Source: Toxonevra muliebris (taxonomy: Eukaryota > Arthropoda > Insecta > Diptera > Pallopteridae). Taken from it: DNA of 64,000 nt. Location: positions 65,838,852 to 65,902,851 of the forward strand of contig OY829329.1 in NCBI GenBank assembly GCA_963691655.1. The letters are read 5' to 3'. How positions within the stretch are numbered: position 1 is the first letter of the stretch; every line of letters begins with the position of its first letter. The notes under the pieces are model-generated. The model was given only the letters and a program-made list of their open reading frames with translations. It ran no database searches and had not been told where the DNA came from. Position numbers and translations under genes: made by a program. Positions 41,696 to 53,940 of the stretch are shown one piece after another.

Positions 41696-43507
41696 TTTTT
41701 ACACCAGGGAGGGAAGACGAAAGCGCGGGGTCGTTTAACATCTAACGCATATTTTGTCGCATGAGAAATACTCATTTCAATTAGAATCTCAAGCGATTTG
41801 AAATATTTTTTAAAAACAAAAATAACCAAATATCTTTATGACTTAGTTTCTTTTTAACTTTTTTTTTGTCAACTGCTGAAGAAAAAATTATTTATGTTAT
41901 TACATTTAGAAACTACTGAGTTTTCCTTAATAATCGAAAAAAGCACTACAGCGTCAAAACTGCTGATCGAAATTGAATTATTTTTTATTTAATTAAAATT
42001 GCAAGAGCTTAAGTTCACTACTTTTATACTTAAGAAGTTATAGTGATCCAAAGTTGAGCTGAAGCCATAAAGTTTTTTTTCGTTTTCAGTTTTTTCTATT
42101 GGTCACACAATGTTTGGAAACTGAGCAAATTTTGAAAGTTAAACTTTTCTTTAAACAATATTTAATAAAAAAAAAGAAGTAATATTCACATTCTGTCAAC
42201 TCTCATTATTTGCATGATAAGTTTAAATAAGTAAGTAATTTCCTTAAACAATCGACATGTAAAATCTCATGCATTGCTACCCTCGCATATACCAACCAAA
42301 CAAACAAAGAAACAAACAAAAAACAAAAACTTTTCTTCTTTCTATTACTGACTGGCTGACAACTAATTGGCATACAAAAACTAAAATTTTTTATAAAAAG
42401 CAAAAAAAAAAAAAAAACAAATGCTACAAGAAAGAAACCCATACATGGTTTTAAGGTATTATTATATTAATTTTCCTCCAACCCCGAATGAACAAGAAAA
42501 ACACGTTTCCAAAGCATTATCTCAACAAGATTTTGTGTGTGTGCTGTTTACGATGGCGGCATGCATTCGCTTTCATTGCAATGCTGTTGGCTGGCTGGCT
42601 GCAACCAGAGCAACAACAACAACAACAACAACAGTCAGAGGAATCTAGCGAAAGCACCTTGTTTTTTAGTAGGTACTTTTTACTGTGTGTTTGAATCTGT
42701 ACTGCTGCTGTTGCTGCACGAACGATAGATATCGCCAGCAATATTACCAGCAAGAAACCACCAACAACTGCAACAACACTTTGATGTTTGCAGCTACCCT
42801 GCACCACACCCATCATCATCATCATCATTATGGTGAAGAACAGGCGTTGAGGTGAAGTAGGTGCGGGAAAGTGCACATCATCATCATCATTTAAGCGCGG
42901 GGAGAGGGAATTGTTGAAGAGAAATTACATTTCAAATAAAATGCGCACATAAAAATAAAAACGAGTGAATGCGCACATAAAAACATATAAAAAGCTCATG
43001 AAAAGCGCACAAAGATGCAGAAGAAATGAGAAAAAGGGACATCATGCAGCCAGCAAATGACATAAAAAAAGAAAAGATACAAAGATATTCTTCGGTAGTT
43101 ACATACATAGAGATACATTCATATAGATATCAGGCAGGTATCTCTGTAACAACACGCTTATTTTTTTTATGTATACAACAATAACAAAAAAGTAAAAAAC
43201 GCTACTGCACTAAATGGACAAAAGATAAAAAAGCCACAAAATGCAATGTTAAATAATAATAACAAAAGCAACCAGCAACATTATAGAAGCAGCTCTCGAG
43301 CAAGCAACATCAAAAGCATCGACAGTAATACAACATCTACAAAAATGCAATAACAACAACAACAAAAATAGAGGAAAAAAAAGAAGGGAACTTTTGGCAC
43401 GCTTGGTTGGCAACAATTTTAAGCTTATCTGAACTTGGCTCTATAAAAACGTTATAGCAAACAACAATAACAACGACCAAGCAAAGTCAATGTATGTATA
43501 GAGTAAG
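41696..43507. other. AT-rich non-coding DNA with trinucleotide repeats, no gene seen
   Basis: (CAA)n at 42,610-42,633 and (ATC)n at about 42,808-42,828 and 42,876-42,891. Open frames of up to 119 codons across these runs have Gln/Cys/Thr homopolymers on both strands and no splice support. Confidence 0.5.
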
Positions 43508-43805
43508 TACACTGTACAACAGCGAAATAGTATCTGAGCTGTGTCCCAGTTATTTTTTTTTTAACTTTTTTCGGGTCATGTTTCATTTGTTCGTTTTTCA
43601 TATTTTGGTAGATCTTTATTTTTTGAAAATTTAATAAGGGGGGGCTCATGGGTGAAAAATTTTAATTAGGTTTATTTTAGCTTTTCTACATGAATTATCC
43701 AATTTTAAGAGGTTTGAATAAAAAAAAAAAAATCATAAGATTTTTGGTGTATTTTGGTAGATCTTATTTAATCTATTTTAAAGTACCATTTTGTTGTACA
43801 GTGTA
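43508..43805. mobile_element. CACTGTACAAC inverted-repeat element, short copy (298 bp)
   Basis: The tips TACACTGTACAAC and GTTGTACAGTGTA are a perfect 13-bp inverted repeat. The inner left part (GCGAAATAGTATCTGAGCTG) matches the left end of the expanded copy at 17,543. The core TTTGAAAATTTAATAAGGGG, CTACATGAATTATCCAATTT and AAGAGGTTTGAATAAAAA corresponds to that element's first, inverted module. Target duplication is probably TA. Confidence 0.8.
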
Positions 43806-44754
43806 ACTAAGTGCAATTGCCAAGTAAATTGCAAAAACAAACAGAAGAAGAAAAAGCAGCGAAAAAAGAAGTTAAATTCTTAGGAAAAATCACTAGCAAA
43901 TAGTAACCACTATAACAACAACAATAGCAACCACAAATGTTACAATTTCCTTCAAGTTTTACTACATAGTTACACTCATTTAAAAAATAAATAAAATCAT
44001 GTATTGAAACATATCAGGAAAATCAATATTTGTCTTTTAAATATTTGACAAAATTTATTTGCCATCTTTACAGAAATATTTGTAAAGATGGCATTATTCA
44101 ATATATTAAATATGAGCTTAGCAAATTGGTGTGCTGATTTAATGTTCTCTCAGAAAGTTTATTTTATTTTTGTTTAATTTTGATTTTAGCAAATTGTTTA
44201 GGTACATTAATTTTAGGAATTTAATTGTTAAACTTCAATTCGATCTCTATGACTTGAAACTAAAACCTTGCGAAATTAAAGAAAAACACCTAACAAGTTC
44301 TTAAAGAAAGTTGACAGAAATGGCACTGTGTAACAATCTGGTATCTAAATAAATCTAGTGGCGAATGAATAACTCAGACTTTCTCTATCTCTATCATGTG
44401 TGGGATAGGACCCAAACCCATAATCTGGATATAATGAGGAACAAATATATAAATTTTATTTTAATTTCGACATTTTTCATGCCCAAAAGAACGGCGGAAA
44501 TGTTAGTTGAATGACGTAGAAGAGCGTAAGAGAGAGAACCTCGATCTTGTAAGAGATAGAAGGGCGACTGACAATATAGTAAATTCATACACACGTTTTC
44601 ATAATACATACATAATACAATTCCAATACACCTCATCTCTTCTTTGTTCTCTCTCCATAATACCGTTCAGTCATAACAAAAAAAAAATTGAGAGAAATCA
44701 TCGTTGCGTCCTCGTAAACACTGCCGAGTAAGCAAAAGCTTTTAATTTATTTAT
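43806..44754. other. AT-rich non-coding DNA, no gene seen
   Basis: Contains the hairpin at 44,060-44,093 and otherwise no recognisable feature. Confidence 0.5.
44060..44093 (+). other. perfect 13-bp hairpin
   Basis: TGCCATCTTTACA, an 8-nt loop GAAATATT, and TGTAAAGATGGCA. Weaker pairing continues outward for about 20 nt on each side (about 44,038-44,115), giving a precursor-sized stem-loop. No T-run or partner marks it as a terminator. Confidence 0.6.
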
Positions 44755-45095
44755 TACAAGCAAAGTGTTGTTGTGCTTAAATGAGAGAGTATTAGTTGAA
44801 AACGAAGAGATCAAGAGAACAAGAAAACCAGAGAGCAAGTTTTTTTTTTTTGATGTTGCTCTCTCGATTGTGTTTTTGTATTTTGTTTTTATCTCAGACA
44901 ATTACAAACAAAGTGTAGTTGTATTTAAATGAGAGAGTATTAGTTGAAAAGGAAAAGATCAAGAGAACAAGAAAATCAGAGAGCAAGATTGTTTGTTTTC
45001 TTTGATGTTGTTCTCCCGATTGTGTTTTTGTGTGGGTAGACAATTACAAACAAAGTACAATTGTACTTAAATGAACGAGTTTTAGTTATAAAGGA
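44755..45095 (+). repeat. ~147-bp tandem repeat, 2.3 units
   Basis: TTAAATGAGAGAGTATTAG starts near 44,778 and 44,925, with a decayed third start near 45,066. Each unit continues GAGATCAAGAGAACAAG, GAGAGCAAG, TTTGATGTTG-TCTC, CGATTGTGTTTTTGT and CAATTACAAACAAAGT. A single related copy is at 41,586. Confidence 0.85.
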
Positions 45096-46569
45096 AGAAA
45101 GCAAATGTTTTTACAATTATACATTCTTGTGGCTGTTTTGATATTGAAATTACTTTGCTATACTTATGTATATCATTCTGTTAGTGGTTTGGTTGGCAAA
45201 CCACAAAAATGCAGTAACAGCAAACAGAAGCAACTTTTACTTCAGCAGACAAGCCAAGAACCTTTAAACAAAACATACAAAATTTACAACTTATGGAGGC
45301 TTTTCAAACGAATTGGCATCTTAAAGTGAATAAATTGTAAAGTAAATAAAAATTTTCACTCCTTGTAAAATCCAAATATCATTTTTAACCTATCCATTTG
45401 TTTCTAACTTCCTTCAAATAATATTAAAAATTTAAAATCACATACCTAAAAATATTTATATTATTTAAATTTAAGTATTTGCTTCCTCTTCCATTTATAT
45501 ATTTCACATTTTATTCATTTCGAAAGTATCAGCAATCATAGAATTTTCTAATGCTTCTTTCTTTTATACAAAAAGCCGCTTAACAATTTATTCAATTATG
45601 TTTTTGCTGTTGTTGTTGATGATGATTGTAATGATTACCTTAAGTGTTGTCCTTATTGTTGTCAGTTTTCCTTTCAACTATATGCTATAAGTGGTAAAGC
45701 AGCCATATAAATACAAATAGTTTCGGTGTCCTTTTCTCATCTCTGTCTCCCGTTCTCTCATTCATTCATTCATTTAACTTGTTTTTCAATTCATAATTTT
45801 ACATAAATTATTTCATGCCTTTATATTATTTCTTTTGTACTTTACAACTACAGAATTGCATGAAGATCAGGCGAATATATATTTCTTTATACATACATAA
45901 ATGAAGTTATATCTTTAATCTTTGCATATTTTATGCTTTTATTTGCTTCTTCCGCTCTTTTTTTTTTATTGAATTTTATTATTATTTTTTTTTTTTTGTT
46001 GCTACTCAAGTATTTATAAGTAGGAATTACTATTAGCATTTTTCAGCAGCAATCTATAATGATATTAAAAAAAAAACGTCGTCGTTATTCTTTTGCTACC
46101 GCTCAGCCCAACTTTATACAATCTCTGGCAAATCAATTAATTTTGCCTTTCAGGTTTAACATTTTTTTTATTTTATTTTCTTAGCGTTTTTTTTTTTTTT
46201 TTTCTTTTTTTCTTTCCTTTCAAACTTTAATTTACCTTTCAATTTAGAAAGTCTCTTTTTATATTATTTTAATAGTAGCGTTTTTTTTTCTCTACTTTCC
46301 TGTAATCTTCAAATGCACATGAAAAAATAGTTAATGTTAGATTTACCAAGATTTTAGGCCATGTGCTTTGGCAGGGATTTAATTTATTGAATAAATAAAA
46401 GGCACTAGTGCAGCGTGTGTTCCAAAACAAACAACTGCAAGACATTTAACTAATAGTGATCTAAAATTAGAACTAGCAAGTTTAACGGTGTTGTGGTTTT
46501 CCGTTAATTGACAGAACTCTGATTTGGAACACTATTTGATTTTTGAGACGATTTGATTTGGAATTCGAT
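45096..46569. other. AT-rich non-coding DNA, no gene seen
   Basis: Long T-runs at about 45,958-46,000 and 46,187-46,215. TTTTGCCTTTCAGGTTTAAC near 46,143 has a 3' splice-site look but a poor adjoining donor. Confidence 0.5.
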
Positions 46570-48940
46570 TTGAGTTGGAAAATCGTCTAAGTTGGAACAT
46601 CGTCTAAATTAGAACATCGTCTGGGTTGGAACATTGACTGAGCTGGAACACAGACTGAGCTGGAAAACGATCTGAGTTGAAATACGGTGTAAGTTGGAAC
46701 AAGGTTTGAGGTGGAAGAAGTCTGAAATGGAACGCAGCCTGAGTTTGAATTGGAGCACGATCTGAGTTGGAACACAGTCTGAGTTGGAACACAGTCTGAG
46801 TTGCAACATAGTTTTAGTTGGAACACAATCTGAGTTGGAACACAATCTGAGTTAGAACACAGTCTGAGTTGGAGCACAGTCTGAGCTGGAACACAATCTG
46901 AGTTGGAACACAGTCTGAGTTGGAATACAATCTGAGTTGGAACACAGTCTGAGTTGGAACACGGTCTGAGTTAGAACACAGTCTGAGTTGGAACACAATC
47001 TGAGTTGGAACACAGTCTGAGTTTTAACACAGTTTAAGTTGGAACACAATCTGAGTTGGAACACAATCTGTGTTAGAACACAGTCTGAGTTGGAACACAG
47101 TCTGAGCTGGAACACAATCTGAGCTTTAACACAGTCTGAGTTGGAATACAATCTGAGTTGGAACACAGTCTGAGTTGGAACATGGTCTGAGTTAGAACAC
47201 AGTCTGAGTTGGAACACAATCTGAGTTGGAACACAGTCTGAGTTGGAACACAATCTGAGTTGGAACACAGTCTGAGTTGGAACACAGTCTGAGTTGCAAC
47301 ACAGCTTAAGTTGGAACACAATCTGAGTTGGAACACAATCTGAGTTAGAACACAGTCTGAGTTGGAACACAGTCTGAGCTGGAACACAATCTGAGCTGGA
47401 ACACAGTCTGAGTTGGAACACATTCTGAGTTGGAACACAATCTGAGTTGGAACACAGTCTGAGTTGGAACACAGTCTGAGTTAGTACACAGTCTGAGTTG
47501 GAACACAGTCTGAGTTAGAACACAGTCTGAGTTGGAACACAGTCTGAGCTGGAACACAATCTGAGTTGGAACACAGTCTGAGTTGGAACACGGTCTGAGT
47601 TAGAACACAGTCTGAGTTGGAACACAATCTGAGTTGGAACACAGTCTGAGTTGGAACACAGTCTGAGTTGCAACACAGTTTAAGTTGGAACACAATCTGA
47701 GTTGGAACACAATCTGAGTTAGAACACAGTCTGAGTTGGAACACAGTCTGAGCTGGAACACAATCTGAGCTGGAACACAGTCTGAGTTGGAACACAATCT
47801 GAGTTGGAACACAATCTGAGTTGGAACACAATCTGAGTTAGAACACAGTCTGAGTTGGAACACAGTCTGAGCTGGAACACAATCTGAGCTGGAACACAGT
47901 CTGAGTTGGAACACATTCTGAGTTGGAACACAATCTGAGTTGGAACACAGTCTGAGTTGGAACACAGTCTGAGTTAGTACACAGTCTGAGTTGGAACACA
48001 GTCTGAGTTAGAACACAGTCTGAGTTGGAACACAGTCTGAGCTGGAACACAATCTGAGTTGGAACACAGTCTGAGTTGGAACACGGTCTGAGTTAGAACA
48101 CAGTCTGAGTTGGAACACAATCTGAGTTGGAACACAGTCTGAGTTGGAACACAGTCTGAGTTGCAACACAGTTTAAGTTGGAACACAATCTGAGTTGGAA
48201 CACAATCTGAGTTAGAACACAATCTGAGTTGGAACACAGTCTGAGTTGGAACACAATCTGAGTTGGAACACAGTCTGAGTTGGAACACAGTCTGAGTTGC
48301 AACACAGCTTAAGTTGGAACACAATCTGAGTTGGAACACAATCTGAGTTAGAACACAGTCTGAGTTGGAACACAGTCTGAGCTGGAACACAATCTGAGCT
48401 GGAACACAGTCTGAGTTGGAACACATTCTGAGTTGGAACACAATCTGAGTTGGAACACAGTCTGAGTTGGAACACAGTCTGAGTTAGTACACAGTCTGAG
48501 TTGGAACACAGTCTGAGTTAGAACACAGTCTGAGTTGGAACACAGTCTGAGCTGGAACACAATCTGAGTTGGAACACAGTCTGAGTTGGAACACGGTCTG
48601 AGTTAGAACACAGTCTGAGTTGGAACACAATCTGAGTTGGAACACAGTCTGAGTTGGAACACAGTCTGAGTTGCAACACAGTTTAAGTTGGAACACAATC
48701 TGAGTTGGAACACAATCTGAGTTAGAACACAGTCTGAGTTGGAACACAGTCTGAGCTGGAACACAATCTGAGCTGGAACACAGTCTGAGTTGGAACACAA
48801 TCTGAGTTGGAACACAATCTGAGTTGGAACACAGTCTGAGTTAGAACACAGTGTGAGTTGGAACACAGTCTGAGCTGGAACACAATCTCAGTTGGAAAAC
48901 GGTCTGAGCTTTAGCATGGTGAGAGTTGGAACACATTTTC
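46570..48940. repeat. 17-bp satellite (GTTGGAACACAGTCTGA), ~139 units, with higher-order repeat
   Basis: Nearly every unit is GTTGGAACACAGTCTGA or its AATCTGA, GCTGGAACAC, GTTAGAACAC or GTTGCAACAC variant; the left 300 bp are more diverged. Marker variants recur together. GTTAGTACAC is near 47,481, 47,974 and 48,484 (steps 493 and 510 bp, that is 29 and 30 units), and CACATTCTG and GCAACACAG-TTAAG variants follow the same steps. Because 17 is not divisible by 3, all minus-strand frames are open and give a 17-residue repeat VFQLRLCSNSDCVPTQT, so the 206-codon and similar frames are artefacts of the satellite. Confidence 0.95.
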
Positions 48941-50573
48941 CTCTATACTTTACTTAACATTTTCATAAACTCAGAAAGTTATCGAACCTTAAACTTCCCG
49001 ATCTGCTGCTGAAAGTAATTATTCAAACCTTGAACACTGAGAATTATAAACAGCGCGTAGCATCATTCTCTCTCTAATACCCTTTCTTTGAGTGTACTTA
49101 TAACTAACTGATTTACTTATTACTGCTACTAGTTATGTATGTTTAAAACTAACTCACATTCATCCTGTTGCCATTTCCTTTAACATTTTCACTTCCCTTC
49201 TTTTTTTTTTCTTTCATTTATGCTGCAATATAGCAATTATTTCACAGCCAAAGACTTATAACTCCGACGACACCTTACCCACGTAATAACATAAACGTTT
49301 GCATTTTTTCCTCAAGCATAAGTAAAATACTTGCATTTACTTGCCATTGAACTTCATATGCTCCCCACTCAAAAGTTTTGTACATTTATGAGGTAAAGGT
49401 ATGAGAGCATGAGAAAGGAGCAAGCATCATAATCACAACCAGTGAACCATAACAATAATATGATGCTGAATTGACTTTGAGACTCTAGTCGATTCAATAC
49501 TCAATGTCACACAGAAACACACACACACACACATACATTCGATTCAAAGTCACTATGCTCCTTTTAAGGGAATGTAGGCAGCCAGTCAGGCAAATGTCTT
49601 GAATTGTGCTTTTCTACTTCTATTCAATTTATAGCAGAACAATTGTCTTTTTAACTCATTATTGAAGCCGTTTTCGTTGTCTTTGTCTCGGCAGATGCCG
49701 TTGCCATTTTGTATATAATTTATGCGTGTATCTGTGTATCATTGTCGGTGTATACCTACTCAATCCTTTGTATGCTTGTATGTGAAGCCGTTGGCAAAAA
49801 GGTGTGCCGCCTGCCTGACTGTTGTTCATTCAGTCATCACAACACATTTGGCGGAAACATTTTACTTGAATTCTCGTTGGTTCGTTTGTCGCTCGTTGTC
49901 GTCATTCTCGTGATTGATTGCAGTTAACAATTGTGCACGCATTTGTTGTTTTTGTTGCTTTTTTCGTTTTTTTTTTTATAATCAGTTAACCATTAACCCG
50001 TTTGGCTGCTTTTGCTTTCTGTTTTTTGGCTCGACTCTTGAAGATTTAAAGGGCGTAAATGCATTTGTACGTCTGTCTGGATTTTTGTTAAAGACAATTA
50101 CCTGGGAGCATTTAGCTTTTTTTTTGAATTTTCTTTTTATTCACTTTTGAATCTGGGGGCGTTCTCGTTTATCATAATTAATTGACAAAAGGCGTAGGTG
50201 GATTTTTTTTTTGTTAGACATACTTTTTTGAGGTAGGTCCTTGGAGTTATTCGAAATTAATGACAGTTTACAAATTTACATAGTTCTTGATACCCACTCA
50301 CTCGATAAATGATAAAATTTGTATTGCACTTCAGTGGGGTAATAAATATCCGTGGTTTTAAAACGTCATAAGAAGCGAAGAGAGAGACTGTCTGTCTTCA
50401 CGTGCGGTACTTGTGAAATAAACTCTTTTCAACTTCATTCTCTCTCTCTCTCTCTCTCTCATACTCTCATTCAATAGAGAACAATTCATGCCAATATGAT
50501 TATGAGAGAGGCAGATTGATATATGTACGTTAGCAATTAATTAATTGCTCTTGCTTTATCACTCTCTCTAGAA
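48941..50573. other. AT-rich non-coding DNA with microsatellites, no gene seen
   Basis: (AC)n at 49,513-49,533 and (CT)n at 50,440-50,460. A GC-richer part at 49,680-49,920 has overlapping open frames of 63-72 codons but no splice or domain support. Confidence 0.5.
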
Positions 50574-50873
50574 CAGGGGTGCTCAAAAGTTTCTTATGAA
50601 AGTGCAAACACCAATACATATAAACTTTATTATTACAAAAGAACAAAAAATCTTAACTTAAACAACAACAAATCTATGTTGAATATAACTGTTGGCAATG
50701 TACTCCAACAAAGCATACGAAAGTGTTGTGGTTTTGCTCTTTGGTATGGGCAAAGAAGAGAGGTGAGAAATGAAAAAAACAAAATTGTTTGTGTATTTTA
50801 TATTGCTTAGTGCGGAGTGCTGTGTGTGTGTGTGTATTAGAATACCTTAGTGTTTTATAGGACGTGGGCATCC
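50574..50873. mobile_element. GGTGCCCA hAT-like MITE, copy 2 (opposite orientation)
   Basis: The left end CAGGGGTGCTCAAAA and the right end ...CGTGGGCATCCTA are inverted relatives of the copy at 36,301-36,557. The two interiors align in opposite orientation over most of their length. This copy has extra A-rich sequence near 50,750 and a (GT)n run near 50,821. The exact right edge is uncertain by a few bases. Confidence 0.72.
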
Positions 50874-51589
50874 TATAAAATAAAGAAGAAAGATAGTGCA
50901 AATAATAATAATTATAAATCCAATATGGTGTATTAAAATTGCAGAAAATCTATACTACCTATTTATCTATCTATTTAACTACCTAACTATAGAAGATATA
51001 ATAAATAACAACAACTACAACAACGGGCAAGTATAAATTGCATATCCTGCTGCTTTTATTTCACACCTCGAATCTGACATAATAAAATAATCCTATGGAA
51101 AGCTGTCATTTCATACAAAGAGAAATGAAAAAAAAAAAAACAAAAAAACCAAACGAGATAAAAAAAAATAAGAAGAGATAAATTTAGGTAAAGCTTATAA
51201 CGTGCGACTAATTGAAATTGACAAGGATAACGAGAGAGAGAGAAAGAGAAAAAAGTTGAGACACAGATAGAAACAGAAAGTGAAAAAGAGAAGTATGTAA
51301 TAATATAGTATCTGATAGAGATAAATTGAAATTAAATAAAATTAATAGGAAAAAAAAAAGAAATAAAATTAAATAAATTAAATTGTAAATTTAATTGTTA
51401 TTTTCTACAATTTACTTTACATTTTTCTTGTAAATACAAATTACTAACTTGAGCTAAACAAAAAAACAACGAGCAGTTTAATTAAGTAACCTTTTTTTGC
51501 TTGATTGAACCTTAAAAAAAGCAAACTTCTGAGTTTTCTATAAAGATTTTTCTTTACTGGCATCTATGTAGGTGACTCCCGCCAACATT
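50874..51589. other. A/G-rich non-coding DNA, no gene seen
   Basis: The patch 51,220-51,380 is strongly purine-rich (GAGAGAGAGAAAGAG, AAAAGAAATAAAA). Nothing coding was recognised. Confidence 0.5.
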
Positions 51590-52810
51590 TAAATTTTCTT
51601 CTAGTAATAAATTGAGTAACCAACAAAATGATGTACACGGCCGTCCTACGTTCTGTACTTACCTACGGATCGTTGGTATAGTGGAATGCAGTAATTAGAG
51701 ATTAGCATGCTTAGAAGTTACAGGAGCTTGGAGAAAAACACCTCAAGCAGAGTTGGAAATAATTCTTATTTTTCCACCACTGGACGAGAATACCTCAGGT
51801 GTACAGTAGCCAAAAACACCCAGCCGATTAAGGTAATCGCAGTTCTGAAACCACAATTCTTTTGGAAACGCGTTTATCCTAAACGAATATAGCTAAACAG
51901 AAACCAAAAGAACCTATATCACCTCACAAGTGATAGTAGAAAGAAACTTCATGACCATCATACACAGCAGACAGGAATGGAAAGATAATGCGTTTATTGC
52001 CCGCAACGATCTTCATTTTCATACTGATGGGTCTAAAATGGAAGAGGGTATTGGATCCGGAGTTTTTTGTGATTCATTAAAAATCATGAAGTCGTATAAA
52101 CTGCCTCATTACTGTAGTGTCTTTAAAGCAGAGATCCTCGCTATCGATAAAGCTGTACAAGGCATCATCACAAGGAATCTTAAGCTCTCACGGAACAGCC
52201 GAGGAATAATCTAAGCACTGAATAATACGACCATAATATCTAAAGCATTATTAAGCTTTAGGTACTTTAGGAAATAAGCAACACCCAAGTCAAGTCAAAC
52301 TTACGTGGATTCCCGGATATAGTAATATTGAAGGAAATGAAAAAGCTTATGAACAAGCGAGAATGAGAGCTGTCTTAGATCCTGAATAAGCATTTAAGCA
52401 TACCAATATGAATCGTGAAATCAAGCCTAGACCAAAAAGCGGATGAAACGTAATAAACGGATTCTGTCAAGCCTGAAGCGACTATAAGATAGTCCGAAGC
52501 TTATGGCCTTCTCTTGATAAGAAAAGAACTTAGAACTTTCTCTGTTTAGAGAGAAAACAAACTCGAGTTCTAGAGTTTTTGAGTACTCAAAGGTTTTTAT
52601 CCTATTGGCGCAATGGCCTTGATAATTGGAGTCACAGCACCAAACTACTATAGAAGCTGTGAAGACGAAGAGGAAAATGATATCATACACAATCTCTAAA
52701 TCTGTCGCCTCCGTTTCCTAGCAGACAGACTGTTTGAAGAACTCGAAGACCTTGCGGAAATCCACTCCCCTCCCCCCTCAGAACTTGACAATCACGATTT
52801 TAGTAAACAA
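51590..52810 (+). pseudogene. Jockey/I-type non-LTR retrotransposon, RT tail plus RNase H, dead
   Basis: The order is that of insect Jockey- or I-like ORF2 C-termini. AVLRSVLTYGSLV (RT end, 51,641 on) is followed by RNase H HFHTDGSKMEEGIGSGVF, with the first catalytic Asp, and CSVFKAEILAIDKAV, with the Glu. Then, after a stop, come ALNNTTIISKALLSF and VKLTWIPGYSNIEGNEKA. Downstream WPSLDKKRT, TRRPCGNPLP and related pieces match the Cys-rich tail region. The segment with the third catalytic Asp (usually SDSQ) is lost at the frame break, and the last Asp (usually NEKADELA) is Tyr. Stops begin before the RNase H domain. RNase H would cut the RNA of the RNA-DNA hybrid during element copying; this copy cannot. 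Confidence 0.85.
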
Positions 52811-52834
52811 TGATTTTTGAGAAGGCTCAAAATA

Positions 52835-53940
52835 TTTCGGTTTTGAATTCTGGTTTGTTTGTATGTCAGAATTTGGTTTTGAATTTCATTTTAGGTCTAA
52901 ATTTCAAACTGAATTTGGTTTCGGTTTTAACCAGTTTTAATCCGCGTTTGATCTAAATTTTTGGTTTACTTTCGGTCTGTATTTGAGATCCTTCTGGTCT
53001 GAGTTTTGGTGTAACTCTTAGTCTAAATTGTGGTCCAAATTTTGCTCAGATTTGAGGCTTTTTAGCCTCAGTTTTAATTTAACTCTTAGTTTGAGTTTTG
53101 GTCGAAATTTCGATCTAAATTGGTTGATAAGAGTTTTATCTGAATTAAGGTTCGAAACCTGTCTGAATTTTGTTTTAAATTTTGGTCTGAAATCGGTTGA
53201 AATTTCGGTCCAGTTTTTGTGTAATTTTTTGTCTCAATTTGATTTAAAGTTTTGTCTGTAGCTAAGTTAACATTTTTTAGTGTGAATATTTATCAGATAT
53301 TTCCACTGGTTTTTCGTCTGAATTTTGATTTGCTTTCGTTGGATATTCGGCGTTCTGTTGGTCTAAAGTTTTTGTCTAACTATTATGCCTGGTTTTCACT
53401 ATGTCAAATTCAATCAAGTTTGCCAACATGTTGGCAAATTTTATATAGAGAAAATCCTCACTTTCTCTTTTTTTTTGACATGAAATATGACATAGTGAAA
53501 ACCAGGCATTAGTCTGAGTTGTGGTCTAAATTTTGGTTTAAATATTTTTCTAAATTTTCGGTTTGATTCATTTTGATAGTTTTTTATTGGAATTTTGGTC
53601 CGATTCGTGGTCTGAATATTGTTTTTTTTTTTTTTTTTTTTATTGATGAGTTTGGTTTGAATTTGGTCTAATTTTGTTCTAAACTTTTGATCTGAATTTT
53701 GTCCTTTTTTTTTTGGTTTGAACTTTAATCTGGAAAAAAGTGTTTGAATTTGAATTTTAGTTTAAAATTTAGTCGAAATCTCTGCTTTTTCGATTTTAGT
53801 TTGAAGTTTGGTCTCAGTTTTGTTCTAGTTATCTTTGAATTTTTGGTCTGTATTTTTTGGTGTGAACATTGATAAAATTTTTGCTTTAGCTTTTCGTCTA
53901 GATCTGGGTTTTGATCGATTTTTAGTTTGATATTTATCTT
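52835..53940 (+). repeat. degenerate GGTCTGAATTTTGGTTT satellite
   Basis: Phrases GGTCTGAATTTT, GGTCTAAATTTTGGT and GTCTGAGTTTTGGT recur about every 18-20 bp for 1.1 kb. A 128-bp MITE (53,384-53,511) interrupts it. A small array of the same type is at 29,540-29,760. Confidence 0.85.
53384..53511. mobile_element. 128-bp MITE, ATGCCTGGTTTTCACT family, best copy
   Basis: The tips ATGCCTGGTTTTCACTATGT and their inverse at the right end match perfectly for 22 bp. It sits inside the GGTCTGAATTTT satellite, whose rhythm continues on both sides, so it inserted after the satellite formed. Near-identical tips occur at 980-1,072. The interior contains a shorter inverted pair, TTTGCCAACATGTTGGCAAA (53,420-53,439). 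Confidence 0.88.

Noticed and set aside
42517..42876. 119-codon minus-strand frame over trinucleotide repeats
   Set aside because: Contains Cys and Gly/Val runs produced by (CAA)n and (ATC)n microsatellites that are open in several frames.
46130..46175. TTTTGCCTTTCAG|GTTTAAC as a third recursive site
   Set aside because: GTTTAA is not a usable 5' splice site by consensus, and no downstream donor is nearby.
46852..47472. 206-codon open frame on the minus strand, the longest in the window
   Set aside because: It is a read-through of the 17-bp satellite. Other frames are equally open and the translation is a 17-residue repeat with no domain.
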